NCBI GenBank assembly: GCA_016839865.1
Contig: JAEOTN010000554.1
Coordinates: 1-5,801 of the forward strand
Length of the DNA stretch: 5,801 bases
Direction: 5' to 3'
DNA from: Promethearchaeota archaeon
GTDB taxonomy: Archaea; Asgardarchaeota; Lokiarchaeia; Sigynarchaeales; MK-D1
Shown here: positions 1-5,792 of the stretch, piece after piece
How positions within the stretch are numbered: the first letter of the stretch is position 1
How the letters are laid out: every line of letters begins with the position of its first letter
The notes under the pieces: model-generated
Told to the model about the DNA's origin: nothing
Database searches by the model: none
What the model saw: only the letters and a program-made list of their open reading frames with translations
Made by a program: the position numbers and the translations under genes

Positions 1-35
1 TCAACCATTATTGAGTTAATATACCTTGTTGATGG

Positions 36-55
36 AATAAAAAACGGAGAAAAAT
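36..55 (-). terminator. T-rich tract after the 541-residue protein gene
   Basis: Immediately after the TAG stop the minus strand reads ATTTTTCTCCGTTTTTTATT, two oligo-T runs with no strong hairpin. This suits archaeal intrinsic termination, which depends mainly on oligo-T in the non-template strand. It is weakly supported because the window ends soon after. Confidence 0.4.
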
Positions 56-1681
56 CTAGAGAGATTGGATTCTCTGTCGGATTTCATTGATCTTTTTTGA
101 GATATATTGAAGATCGAACTTAAAACGATCAAGTTGTGCTGCATAATTACCATCCGAAATCAAACCTCTCTCATGTTTTCCCCTGAAATCTTTGCGAGAT
201 TTTTCGATAGCATACTTTTTCCCTTCAAGAGCGATTAATTCTTGGTATAGCTGAGTCTTATCCATTTTTTCATAAGGTATTGACTCTTCTGGAAATTCTA
301 TGCCATCCATTGGTGAGGGTTTGTTATCAGGTACATGCAATCCTTGTTTATCTGTTGGTTTACCGTCAGGTACATGTAATTTAGCAGATTTTTTCTTACC
401 TCTTCTTCTCTTGCCTTTCTTCTCTTGTTTCGAAAAAGTTTCAAATAAATCAATTTGAGTATCTTTTACTGTTGGTTCTGTAGGTTTAACTACATTAAAT
501 TTAATTGCAGACTCCTTGGATTCTTTTTTGGCTTCTTTTCGTCTAGTCTTTGTCACTGGTTTTGCCTGGAGTTTGATCGTTGGTTTTTTAGGTTGTAGTT
601 TAGGTTCGGGGATTGGTTCTTGTGGAGGAATAGGTTGAAGTGGTTCTTCTGTTACCTCAACTTCAGGTTCAGAGGGTAATTCAACAGCTTTGGTCTGAAT
701 TGAAGGTTTTACTACGATTTTTGGTTTTACAGGTTGTTGAGAAATGGTTGTCGCATGCGTTTTTACGCGTGGTTTAGAAACTTTCTTTTTAAATGCCCCA
801 ACTTTTAGTTTTGGTGGTTCTTTGGGTCGTTCTTGAGGATGCAATGAAGGGATTGACTCGAGTTCTTGTTGCTTTTGTTCAACAACTGTAGGTTCTTTAG
901 GTTCCTCTTCATAAGGAATGATTTTTTGCTTTGGTTTTGTTACTTTTGGGATGATAATTTTTGGAGTTGACAATTTACTGGAAGGAGATGGTTCAGTTGC
1001 TTGTGATATTTTGTTTTTTACCTGTTCTAAAACGCTCTTCATAATATCTTCTTTGCGAATTTTTACCTTAGCAGCCGTTTTAGTCATGGTTTCAGTGCTG
1101 CGTCCCATAGTGGAATCAGGATGCTGTGAAGAGGCAGTTGAGGGTTTAGATTTATCAGCAATCATATCACCCTTACCTTGATAAGGTGCTTTCTCAATAT
1201 GTGCAGAATCCGGACTAGCGAGATAGTCTTCTGCGACTTTATTTGTGACCGCTTGGATAACTTTTGTTACATCCGCGTCCGGGGGTAAATTTTTCATGGC
1301 ACGGTCTAATGCGGCTCTTAATTGCTCGGATAGAGCATCTGTTGCACCATTTGTTACAACCGGGGTCCCCTTCGCTGTCTCTGGTTCTGCATGCCGAATG
1401 AGAAAACGGTTTAAAATAAGTTTTAGATTAGTTACTAGCTCTGGTTTTTCTTTAAACCAGAATTCTAAAGTGTCCCATTCTTTAGCCATCCCTAATGTAG
1501 TTTTTAATAGTTCCAAATTGTCTTCCATGTTTTCTGGAGGGATATGCATAATTAAAGCCTCTAAAAGCGTTATGATTTCTTTTTGAGAGTCCTCCTCTTC
1601 ATCGGGTGTGGGTTCTCCTTCTGTTAAATAGTTGTAAATATCCCGTAAACGCTTTATTCTGTTTCTAAACTCCTCATTCAT
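56..1681 (-). CDS. Lys/Pro-rich protein of unknown function with C-terminal coiled coil
   Basis: I do not recognise this 541-residue protein. Residues 1-100 look like a compact helical domain with W69 and W75. Residues 113-155 and 205-228 contain further likely helices. Residues 231-434 are low-complexity, rich in Lys, Pro, Glu, Val and Gln, and probably disordered. Residues 418-434 form a strongly basic patch (KKGKRRRGKKKSAK) that could bind nucleic acid. A 13-residue segment starting LHVPD is repeated in tandem at 435-460. Residues 475-541 form a charged coiled coil whose centre, Y-x-x-x-L followed by RGLISDGNY, resembles the short C-terminal helical-hairpin (SHOCT-like) modules of many archaeal proteins. 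There is no signal peptide or membrane segment, so it is probably cytoplasmic. The start is well fixed: an in-frame TAG lies two codons before the ATG, and GGTG, which matches the archaeal anti-Shine-Dalgarno, lies 9 nt upstream. It sits 56 nt after the acyl-CoA synthetase gene with no T-tract between them, so cotranscription is possible. A scaffold or RNA/DNA-associated role is only a guess. Confidence 0.85.
   Translation of the reverse strand: MNEEFRNRIKRLRDIYNYLTEGEPTPDEEEDSQKEIITLLEALIMHIPPENMEDNLELLKTTLGMAKEWDTLEFWFKEKPELVTNLKLILNRFLIRHAEPETAKGTPVVTNGATDALSEQLRAALDRAMKNLPPDADVTKVIQAVTNKVAEDYLASPDSAHIEKAPYQGKGDMIADKSKPSTASSQHPDSTMGRSTETMTKTAAKVKIRKEDIMKSVLEQVKNKISQATEPSPSSKLSTPKIIIPKVTKPKQKIIPYEEEPKEPTVVEQKQQELESIPSLHPQERPKEPPKLKVGAFKKKVSKPRVKTHATTISQQPVKPKIVVKPSIQTKAVELPSEPEVEVTEEPLQPIPPQEPIPEPKLQPKKPTIKLQAKPVTKTRRKEAKKESKESAIKFNVVKPTEPTVKDTQIDLFETFSKQEKKGKRRRGKKKSAKLHVPDGKPTDKQGLHVPDNKPSPMDGIEFPEESIPYEKMDKTQLYQELIALEGKKYAIEKSRKDFRGKHERGLISDGNYAAQLDRFKFDLQYISKKINEIRQRIQSL
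302..379 (-). repeat. Tandem 39-bp coding repeat (LHVPD unit, two copies)
   Basis: Two adjacent 13-codon units encode LHVPDGKPTDKQG (residues 435-447) and LHVPDNKPSPMDG (448-460). The first half of each unit is nearly identical at the DNA level around the shared CAGGTACATG core on the plus strand; the second half has diverged. It lies between the basic patch and the C-terminal coiled coil, and looks like an old local duplication of a short linear motif. Confidence 0.75.
380..991 (-). other. Low-complexity Lys/Pro/Glu-rich linker segment within the 541-residue protein
   Basis: This segment encodes residues 231-434 of the unknown protein. It has many PK, KP, EP and PxxP steps (for example PKEPPKLK and PQEPIPEPKLQPKKP) alternating with short Ile/Val/Lys strings such as KIIIPK and KIVVKP, and ends in a Lys/Arg cluster. 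It is most likely extended and disordered and acts as a spacer or as a set of short binding motifs. No globular domain is visible. Confidence 0.7.
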
Positions 1682-1737
1682 GCTCTAGTGCACCAGTTCT
1701 CCAAAGGCTAGTATCCTATATCCTAATAATAATCCAG

Positions 1738-3180
1738 CTATATATGTTTTTTTTGCTTAGAAGATTTAGAACTGCAGAGAATTTTGAAATTTTTCACCAT
1801 CTCTTCCAAATTCTCAAAAGTTGGGATATTATTTTCTCTTAATTGTCGAATTATAGGAAATATCTGATTATTGTCCCCAAAGATCCAAGTGAAGATAGGC
1901 TTTCTATGTTTTTTATGTAATTCGTATAAAATATCTAAATCAAAAGGAAATTCATTTACATAAAACACTGTAGTCATTAATCCCTCAACATTCTCATCTT
2001 GTAGAACGATGTCAATTACTTTTCGATGTACATCATTAGAATCACCTTTTGCTTTTTCAATCGCAGGCCATATATCTAGGAGTGCAAATCGATTAGGGGT
2101 CATCCATTCAGGATATATATTAGCTAATTGGGTATATGTTGATTCTTGAAGATTAGGTAACTTAAGACTATGTTTCTCAACCAGATCTGCTACAACAGAG
2201 CCAGAACCTCCTGAGACAGTTACTAGGGCTAATTTACCCTCTTCCGGTAGGAAGTCTTTTGCTTTCAACACCATAGATTTTGTACGAGCATATTGAAACA
2301 TCTCATAGAACGTGCTTGCAGTTGAAATATGACTCTGATTGATTAATCCTTGAATTAAATTCGAATTTTCGGCTATTGCACCCGTGTGACTTTTTATAGC
2401 CCGCATTCCCAAAGAACTAATACCACCCTTTAATAGATAAACGGATTTTCCGATTGTGCGTGCATAGTTACACAAATCAATGAATTTACGTGCATTAGCA
2501 AAATTTTCTAAATAACAAACTACAATGCCGACAGTGGGATCTGATAGGTAATATTCTAGAAAGTCATTTTCAGTGAGATCCATCTTGTTTCCTATAGATG
2601 CTATATATCGAAAACCCACTGAAGGGAATTTTGTACATAGGTAGATTAGATAACCTCCATTCAACATTCCACTTTGAGAAATTACACCAATTTTTCCTCG
2701 TGAATATCCGTATTGCTTAATAAATGGAGAAAAAAAACCCGAGGAGTTAGTTTCAATCGTAGTCAATCCAGTACAATTTGGACCTACAATTCGAATTTTT
2801 CTGAAATTGTCAGTGATTTCTCGAATCTGGTCTCGTAATTCAAAACCCCTTGTGCCAATTTCTTCAAATCCAGCAGCTTGGATGATCGCACCTCTAATTC
2901 CGGTTTTAATACATTGTTCTAAAACACCAGGAATTACCTTGTTAGGAACAAAAAGTATGGCTACATCAATGGGATCTGTAATGTCGGTGAGAGATGTAAA
3001 AAATGATAATCCTAATGCATTTCCTCCTTTAGGATTAATTGGATAGATTTTCTCTGGTGGAAATCCATTGGTTAGTAGGTTCTCTAGAATACGATATCCA
3101 CCTTTCAATCTAGTAGTAGATGCACCAATTACAGCTACTGACTTTGGATGAAATAGTAAATGAACATTTTCATTACTCAT
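1738..3180 (-). CDS. ADP-forming acyl-CoA synthetase, alpha-type subunit (CoA-binding and ligase domains)
   Basis: This 480-residue protein matches the alpha subunit of NDP-forming acyl-CoA synthetases (acetate-CoA ligase family), which convert acyl-CoA, ADP and phosphate to acid, CoA and ATP. Residues 10-135 are the CoA-binding Rossmann domain (SVAVIGAST, IYPINPKG, GPNCTG). Residues 160-295 are the succinyl-CoA-ligase-like domain (GKIGVISQSG, then VCYLE with E225). The phosphorylated catalytic histidine is most likely H265 in KSHTGAIA. Residues 314-465 form the third flavodoxin-like domain, starting GKLALVTVSGGSGS. The length fits a separate alpha subunit (about 460 residues is usual), and the protein lacks the ATP-grasp beta domain. 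No beta gene is present in the window, so the partner must be encoded elsewhere. The family's usual AG after SHTGA is replaced here by ENS, and the SGFFSPF segment is also unusual, so the substrate cannot be told. The short lysine-rich C-terminus (SKSSKQKKHI) looks unstructured. No Shine-Dalgarno is visible; a T/A-rich element about 29 nt upstream suggests a leaderless or nearly leaderless message. Confidence 0.88.
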   Translation of the reverse strand: MSNENVHLLFHPKSVAVIGASTTRLKGGYRILENLLTNGFPPEKIYPINPKGGNALGLSFFTSLTDITDPIDVAILFVPNKVIPGVLEQCIKTGIRGAIIQAAGFEEIGTRGFELRDQIREITDNFRKIRIVGPNCTGLTTIETNSSGFFSPFIKQYGYSRGKIGVISQSGMLNGGYLIYLCTKFPSVGFRYIASIGNKMDLTENDFLEYYLSDPTVGIVVCYLENFANARKFIDLCNYARTIGKSVYLLKGGISSLGMRAIKSHTGAIAENSNLIQGLINQSHISTASTFYEMFQYARTKSMVLKAKDFLPEEGKLALVTVSGGSGSVVADLVEKHSLKLPNLQESTYTQLANIYPEWMTPNRFALLDIWPAIEKAKGDSNDVHRKVIDIVLQDENVEGLMTTVFYVNEFPFDLDILYELHKKHRKPIFTWIFGDNNQIFPIIRQLRENNIPTFENLEEMVKNFKILCSSKSSKQKKHI

Positions 3181-3202
3181 ACTTGAAAATTTCTATGTTC
3201 AT

Positions 3203-3239
3203 TTCTTTAAAAAACTGGGTGTAATTAGTAATTAAGAAA
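3203..3239 (-). promoter_or_regulatory. Possible promoter of the acyl-CoA synthetase gene
   Basis: The 94-nt gap between rps11 and this gene contains two candidate TATA-like elements on the minus strand. TTTTTTAAAG (3205-3214) is centred about 29 nt before the ATG and would give a leaderless transcript. TTAATTACTAATTA (3222-3235) would leave a leader of about 25 nt. Neither has a convincing BRE, and the lack of a Shine-Dalgarno favours the first. This rests on spacing and base composition alone. Confidence 0.3.
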
Positions 3240-3260
3240 GAATGAAAATGAAAAGAAAAA
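3234..3260 (-). terminator. T-rich terminator tract after rps11
   Basis: Starting 14 nt after the rps11 TAG, the minus strand is almost entirely T and C broken by a few A (TTTTTCTTTTCATTTTCATT and on). There is no hairpin. Repeated oligo-T runs without a stem are typical of archaeal termination, and this would separate the ribosomal transcript from the acyl-CoA synthetase gene. Confidence 0.5.
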
Positions 3261-3274
3261 TTATGTAATTGAAT

Positions 3275-3673
3275 CTATACTCTACGACCACGACGTCCAC
3301 CCTTTCTTCGAGTGTTATCATGAGCAATTGGAGTTACTTCAAATATTCTACCGATTCTAAGACCAGATCGGGCTAAAGCTCGAATTGCAGCTTGTGCTCC
3401 CGGCCCAGGAGTTTTCGCATGACGCCCTCCAGGTGCACGGACTTTAATGTGCAAACCGTTTATACCTTTGTCTTTAAGCATTTGAGCCACTCTGAAACCA
3501 CACTGCATGGCAGCATAAGGTTTTGCCTCATCTCGGTAACTTTTTACAACCATTCCACCGGAAACACGAGCAATTGTTTCTGCACCTGATAGATCTGTTG
3601 CAGTTAAGATTGTGTCATTATAAGAGGAAAAAATGTTAACAATAGCCCATTTCATAGATTTATCCATACTCAT
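3275..3673 (-). CDS. rps11: Small-subunit ribosomal protein uS11 (S11)
   Basis: This 132-residue protein is the platform protein uS11, which lies near the mRNA exit side of the 30S subunit and contacts the 3' region of 16S rRNA. Recognition is clear: [18 protein letters not shown] near the N-terminus, [15 protein letters not shown], then [24 protein letters not shown] and the archaeal/eukaryotic tail [19 protein letters not shown]. The length is normal for archaea. I chose Met1 over Met3 because GTGA (3680-3683), a match to the archaeal Shine-Dalgarno, lies 6 nt before Met1; an additional AAGGAG lies within the last codons of rps4. The gene starts 10 nt after the rps4 stop, so the two are surely cotranscribed. 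In many archaea the RNA polymerase subunit gene rpoD follows, but here it does not. Confidence 0.97.
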   Translation of the reverse strand: MSMDKSMKWAIVNIFSSYNDTILTATDLSGAETIARVSGGMVVKSYRDEAKPYAAMQCGFRVAQMLKDKGINGLHIKVRAPGGRHAKTPGPGAQAAIRALARSGLRIGRIFEVTPIAHDNTRRKGGRRGRRV

Positions 3674-3683
3674 TTGATTTCAC

Positions 3684-4436
3684 TTACTCCTTTTCCTTAG
3701 TAGTTGTTTTTTTAGTTGATTTCTTAGCAGTCCTTTTTGCAGTATTTTTGGCAGTCTTTTTGGTAGCCTTTTCAGGTGTCTTTTCAGTAACCTTTTCAGG
3801 TGTCTTTTCAGTAGTCTTTTTGGTAGTCTTCTTACGGGTGCTTTTCCTTGAGATTGGTTTACGTGTAGTTCGTTTTCGTGGAGTGGGAGCAGATTCTTCT
3901 TTAGGTACTGTTTTTAACACAGGTTTGTCGCCAAAAATCTTCTCATTTCTCCCGTTAAAAGGAGAATGATCTGAAAATGCTAGAGAATCTTCCTCATCGA
4001 TCTTTACTAAATAAGCAGGACTATTTATCACTTTACCCCGAATTGCAATGTGTTTATGAGCTACTAGTTGACGTGCTTGATAGATGCTACGTGCTAATCC
4101 TTTTTTGAATACAACGGTTTGCAATCTACGATCTAAAATATTATCTACAGACAAGCTTAATACATCATCCGTTGTTGCTTCGATGCCAACGAGACCAAGT
4201 GAACGCAATCGTGTCGTTAATTCTCCAAAAGCGATTTGCCGCTGGTGTTCAGGCATAGTTTTCAGGTCACGCGCAATTCTACGGAAGTTACTTAACTTAT
4301 AGTGAGTTTTCCATAACTCTCTTTTATTTCGAAGTCCATATTCTCCAAGATATTTCAATTCAGCATCGATTCGCGCTTTTTCAAAAGGCATGAGAGGTCT
4401 TTTGAATTTTTTTCTAAGTTTTCGTGGATCTCCCAT
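3684..4436 (-). CDS. rps4: Small-subunit ribosomal protein uS4 (S4) with a histone-H1-like C-terminal tail
   Basis: uS4 is a primary 16S rRNA-binding protein that nucleates assembly of the 30S body. Residues 1-175 are a normal archaeal uS4: MGDPRKLRKKF start, GEYGLRNKRELW, LDRRLQTVVFKKGLA, and the S4 RNA-binding domain at about 103-160 (ARQLVAHKHIAIRGKVINSP). Archaeal uS4 usually ends at about 170-200 residues; this one has 250. Residues 187-250 are an added tail made mostly of Lys (21), Thr (18) and Arg (6), with TPRK and two TPEK motifs and a net charge of about +21. It looks like a linker-histone tail and is probably disordered; extra rRNA contacts are the simplest role. The tail stays in frame and ends at a normal stop followed by rps11, so it is not a frameshift artefact. 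Start: TGATGA, two in-frame stops, lies just upstream, and GTGAT (4442-4446), overlapping the rps13 stop, is a Shine-Dalgarno match 5 nt before the ATG. Confidence 0.96.
   Translation of the reverse strand: MGDPRKLRKKFKRPLMPFEKARIDAELKYLGEYGLRNKRELWKTHYKLSNFRRIARDLKTMPEHQRQIAFGELTTRLRSLGLVGIEATTDDVLSLSVDNILDRRLQTVVFKKGLARSIYQARQLVAHKHIAIRGKVINSPAYLVKIDEEDSLAFSDHSPFNGRNEKIFGDKPVLKTVPKEESAPTPRKRTTRKPISRKSTRKKTTKKTTEKTPEKVTEKTPEKATKKTAKNTAKRTAKKSTKKTTTKEKE
3687..3878 (-). other. Segment of rps4 encoding the Lys/Thr-rich tail
   Basis: These 64 codons encode residues 187-250 of uS4. They are built from short degenerate units of the type KKT, KTA and EKT, seen on the plus strand as repeated blocks of CTTTT/CTTTTT plus CAGT or GGTAGT. 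The composition differs sharply from the rest of the gene and suggests growth by replication slippage. Confidence 0.85.
3767..3814 (-). repeat. 24-bp tandem duplication in the rps4 tail
   Basis: Two adjacent 24-bp units (3767-3790 and 3791-3814) are identical except for the last base (a versus g on the plus strand). At the protein level they give EKTPEKVT (residues 210-217) followed by EKTPEKAT (218-225). Eight whole codons per unit keep the frame. Near-identity points to a recent duplication. Confidence 0.9.
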
Positions 4437-4442
4437 CTGTCA

Positions 4443-4925
4443 TCACTTCGTAGATTTCTTCTTTCGGCGATAATACCCGACTGTAAGACCCTTTCGGCCT
4501 GTACAACGTGTTCTTTGTCCTCTTACTTTCAATCCGAGTTGGTGACGCATACCTTTCCAAGATCGGGTTCGTTTCATTCGATCAATATCCACTTTCAAAA
4601 CTAGATCTAAATCTGTGCCACTAATGTGACGATGGGTTCCGGTTCTAATATCTTTTTGTCGGTTAACCATCCATCCTGGAATACCATTTTCCATAGGATT
4701 TTTGATGATTTTTTCCAAAGAATCGCATTCAGATTCTGAGAGTTCTCCCATTCGTCTACGTGGACTTATTCCAGCGATACGAACAACAGCTTGGGAGAAA
4801 CGGATACCAACCCCTTTTATTTGTGCTAATCCATACTCCACTGGCTTATTCCCATCAATTGAAGTTCCAATCATTCGAATAAGTAAGCGGAAGTTTGGGG
4901 ATTTGTGGTATATTTCTTGTTCCAT
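4443..4925 (-). CDS. rps13: Small-subunit ribosomal protein uS13 (S13)
   Basis: uS13 sits in the 30S head, contacts the P-site tRNA and forms intersubunit bridges. This 160-residue protein is a clear archaeal form: FRLLIRMIGTSIDGNKPV near the start, the helix-turn segment LAQIKGVGIRFSQAVVR, then PGWMVNRQKDIRTGTHRH, a Lys/Arg-rich helix and the conserved GLKVRGQRTRCTGRKGLTVG before a basic KKKSTK end. The length is within the normal archaeal range. A cysteine (C141) stands where Thr or Ser is commonly found in QRTRxTGR. The start at this ATG gives the usual N-terminal length; no usable Shine-Dalgarno precedes it (TGAT ends only 2 nt before ATG). It is the first gene of the rps13-rps4-rps11 transcript, and its stop is doubled (TGATGA), with rps4 starting 7 nt after the first stop begins its overlap with the rps4 ribosome-binding site. 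Confidence 0.97.
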   Translation of the reverse strand: MEQEIYHKSPNFRLLIRMIGTSIDGNKPVEYGLAQIKGVGIRFSQAVVRIAGISPRRRMGELSESECDSLEKIIKNPMENGIPGWMVNRQKDIRTGTHRHISGTDLDLVLKVDIDRMKRTRSWKGMRHQLGLKVRGQRTRCTGRKGLTVGYYRRKKKSTK

Positions 4926-4984
4926 TTATCAGTTCAACTATCTTTATTTCATAACTTTAGAGTTCTCGATTCACAATGTATGCT

Positions 4985-5001
4985 TTAATTTTAATTTTTC
5001 G
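4985..5001 (-). promoter_or_regulatory. Probable archaeal promoter (BRE/TATA) of the rps13 transcript
   Basis: On the minus strand, a purine-rich BRE-like CGAAAAA (4995-5001) directly precedes the TATA-like TTAAAATTAA (4985-4994). Transcription would start about 25 nt downstream, near 4965, giving a leader of about 40 nt before rps13. It is the best BRE/TATA candidate in the longest intergenic gap and lies downstream of the likely terminator of the preceding gene. Confidence 0.45.
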
Positions 5002-5021
5002 AATGCTAAACTAAAGCGAAC

Positions 5022-5070
5022 GGAGAAAAAGAGAAAAAAGAAGATCCCAGATTATTTCTAGCAATTGGGA
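5022..5070 (-). terminator. Hairpin plus pyrimidine tract after the 7TM protein gene
   Basis: On the minus strand TCCCAATT (5063-5070) can pair with AATCTGGGA (5045-5053), with one bulged C and a 9-nt loop. A long T/C run (5022-5044, with TTTTTT and TTTTT blocks) follows directly. Another oligo-T run (5072-5080) lies right after the stop codon. A hairpin is not required in archaea, but together these make termination between the membrane protein gene and rps13 likely. Confidence 0.5.
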
Positions 5071-5081
5071 GAAAAAAGGGA

Positions 5082-5792
5082 TTATTTTGTCATTGTATAA
5101 CCAACAGCAAGAATGATGTAACCGGCGGCCATCACGATTCGCGGGAGGAAAATCCATTCCGCAAGTTCAAATAATGAATCCACAGCTCCGATTACAACGA
5201 AGATTAGATATCCAATGGATTGGAGAATGAGCTTTTTCCGAATCACTCCGCTAGATTTTCGTGCAAATATCAACAAGCCACTGGTGTTAAATGCAAGTAA
5301 ACTCACCAAATAAAACGCAGTCAATATCAGGACCCATGATTCTAAACTTATGTCCATCAATCCATCTGTGAAAAACGCATAACCACGATCAGGAACAAAT
5401 TCGGTTAATGTCAATTGAGGAAATAGATACAAACCTATCCAGTAGCCGATTGCTGTAATACTATAAATTACAACAATTCCGTGCTTCCATTTTGGTTTTA
5501 TCATAGAAAAACCGACAAACATCCCTACAATTATTGAAATGGGTGCTCCTGTGTATGCTAATCTTCCTGATAAATATTGAATTTGTAGATTAGTTCCAGT
5601 GATGATCAGTTTTACAAAATTAACCACTGTACCAAGATAAAATTGACCCATTAATACAAGAAACACACCGGACCATACCATTAATGAGGCTTTTTGTTTC
5701 GCACCCTTACCAATGACGATAAATCCAGTGATATACCCAGTGAGAAGAATAAGTGACGCACTGGCTCCAGCTATATAATCTTGAAGTATCAT
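5082..5792 (-). CDS. Seven-transmembrane protein of unknown function
   Basis: I do not recognise the family of this 236-residue protein. Seven hydrophobic helices are visible at about residues 5-27, 36-60, 80-98, 104-124, 152-177, 187-207 and 213-234. Positive charges lie in loops 1 (KGAKQK), 3 (KPKWKH) and 5 (ARKSSGVIRKK), so the positive-inside rule gives an N-out, C-in topology, as in rhodopsin-like and 7TM sensor folds. The longest outside loop (125-150) contains acidic and aromatic residues. No lysine suitable for retinal binding is seen in helix 7, and there are no soluble kinase or other effector domains. Acidic residues D205 and E209 near the end of helix 6, and E212 just before helix 7, stand out. 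The start is bounded: an in-frame TGA lies three codons upstream at the very edge of the window. The gene shares strand with rps13 but is separated from it by a terminator and promoter, so it is probably transcribed separately. Confidence 0.8.
   Translation of the reverse strand: MILQDYIAGASASLILLTGYITGFIVIGKGAKQKASLMVWSGVFLVLMGQFYLGTVVNFVKLIITGTNLQIQYLSGRLAYTGAPISIIVGMFVGFSMIKPKWKHGIVVIYSITAIGYWIGLYLFPQLTLTEFVPDRGYAFFTDGLMDISLESWVLILTAFYLVSLLAFNTSGLLIFARKSSGVIRKKLILQSIGYLIFVVIGAVDSLFELAEWIFLPRIVMAAGYIILAVGYTMTK

Noticed and set aside
1..32. Inverted TCAAC/GTTGA ends and an ATG (minus strand, 6-8) at the left edge, possibly the start of the next gene
   Set aside because: Only 5 bp pair across a 22-nt loop, and only two to three codons of the supposed gene are in view, so neither can be supported.
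918..1181. Plus-strand open frame of 87 codons
   Set aside because: It lies opposite the Lys/Pro-rich gene; its hydrophobic Phe/Leu/Val-rich product is what the reverse complement of Lys/Glu-rich codons gives. No family resemblance or promoter.
1245..1586. Plus-strand open frame of 113 codons
   Set aside because: Antisense to the N-terminal domain of the 541-residue protein, with no recognisable motif or ribosome-binding site.
56..1681. TonB-like protein, because of the Pro/Lys/Glu-rich linker
   Set aside because: There is no N-terminal membrane anchor and the C-terminus is a charged coiled coil, not a TonB domain.
1685..1696. Imperfect palindrome CTAGTGCACCAG just before the 541-residue gene
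   Set aside because: Twelve bases with a mismatched pair is short enough to arise by chance, and it overlaps the GGTG ribosome-binding site, which explains part of it.
3748..3969. Plus-strand open frame of 73 codons rich in Val, Phe and Ser, resembling a small membrane protein
   Set aside because: The hydrophobic repeats are simply the complement of the Lys/Thr repeats in the rps4 tail.
5019..5030. TTTTTCTCCGTT on the minus strand, also present at 43-54
   Set aside because: A 12-base match in T-rich sequence downstream of two genes; both are explained as oligo-T terminator tracts and the match may be chance.
4702..5061. Plus-strand open frame of 119 codons covering the rps13 start and upstream gap
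   Set aside because: It is antisense to the conserved rps13 N-terminus, runs through the promoter region and ends in a lysine run that is the complement of the T/C-rich terminator tract.
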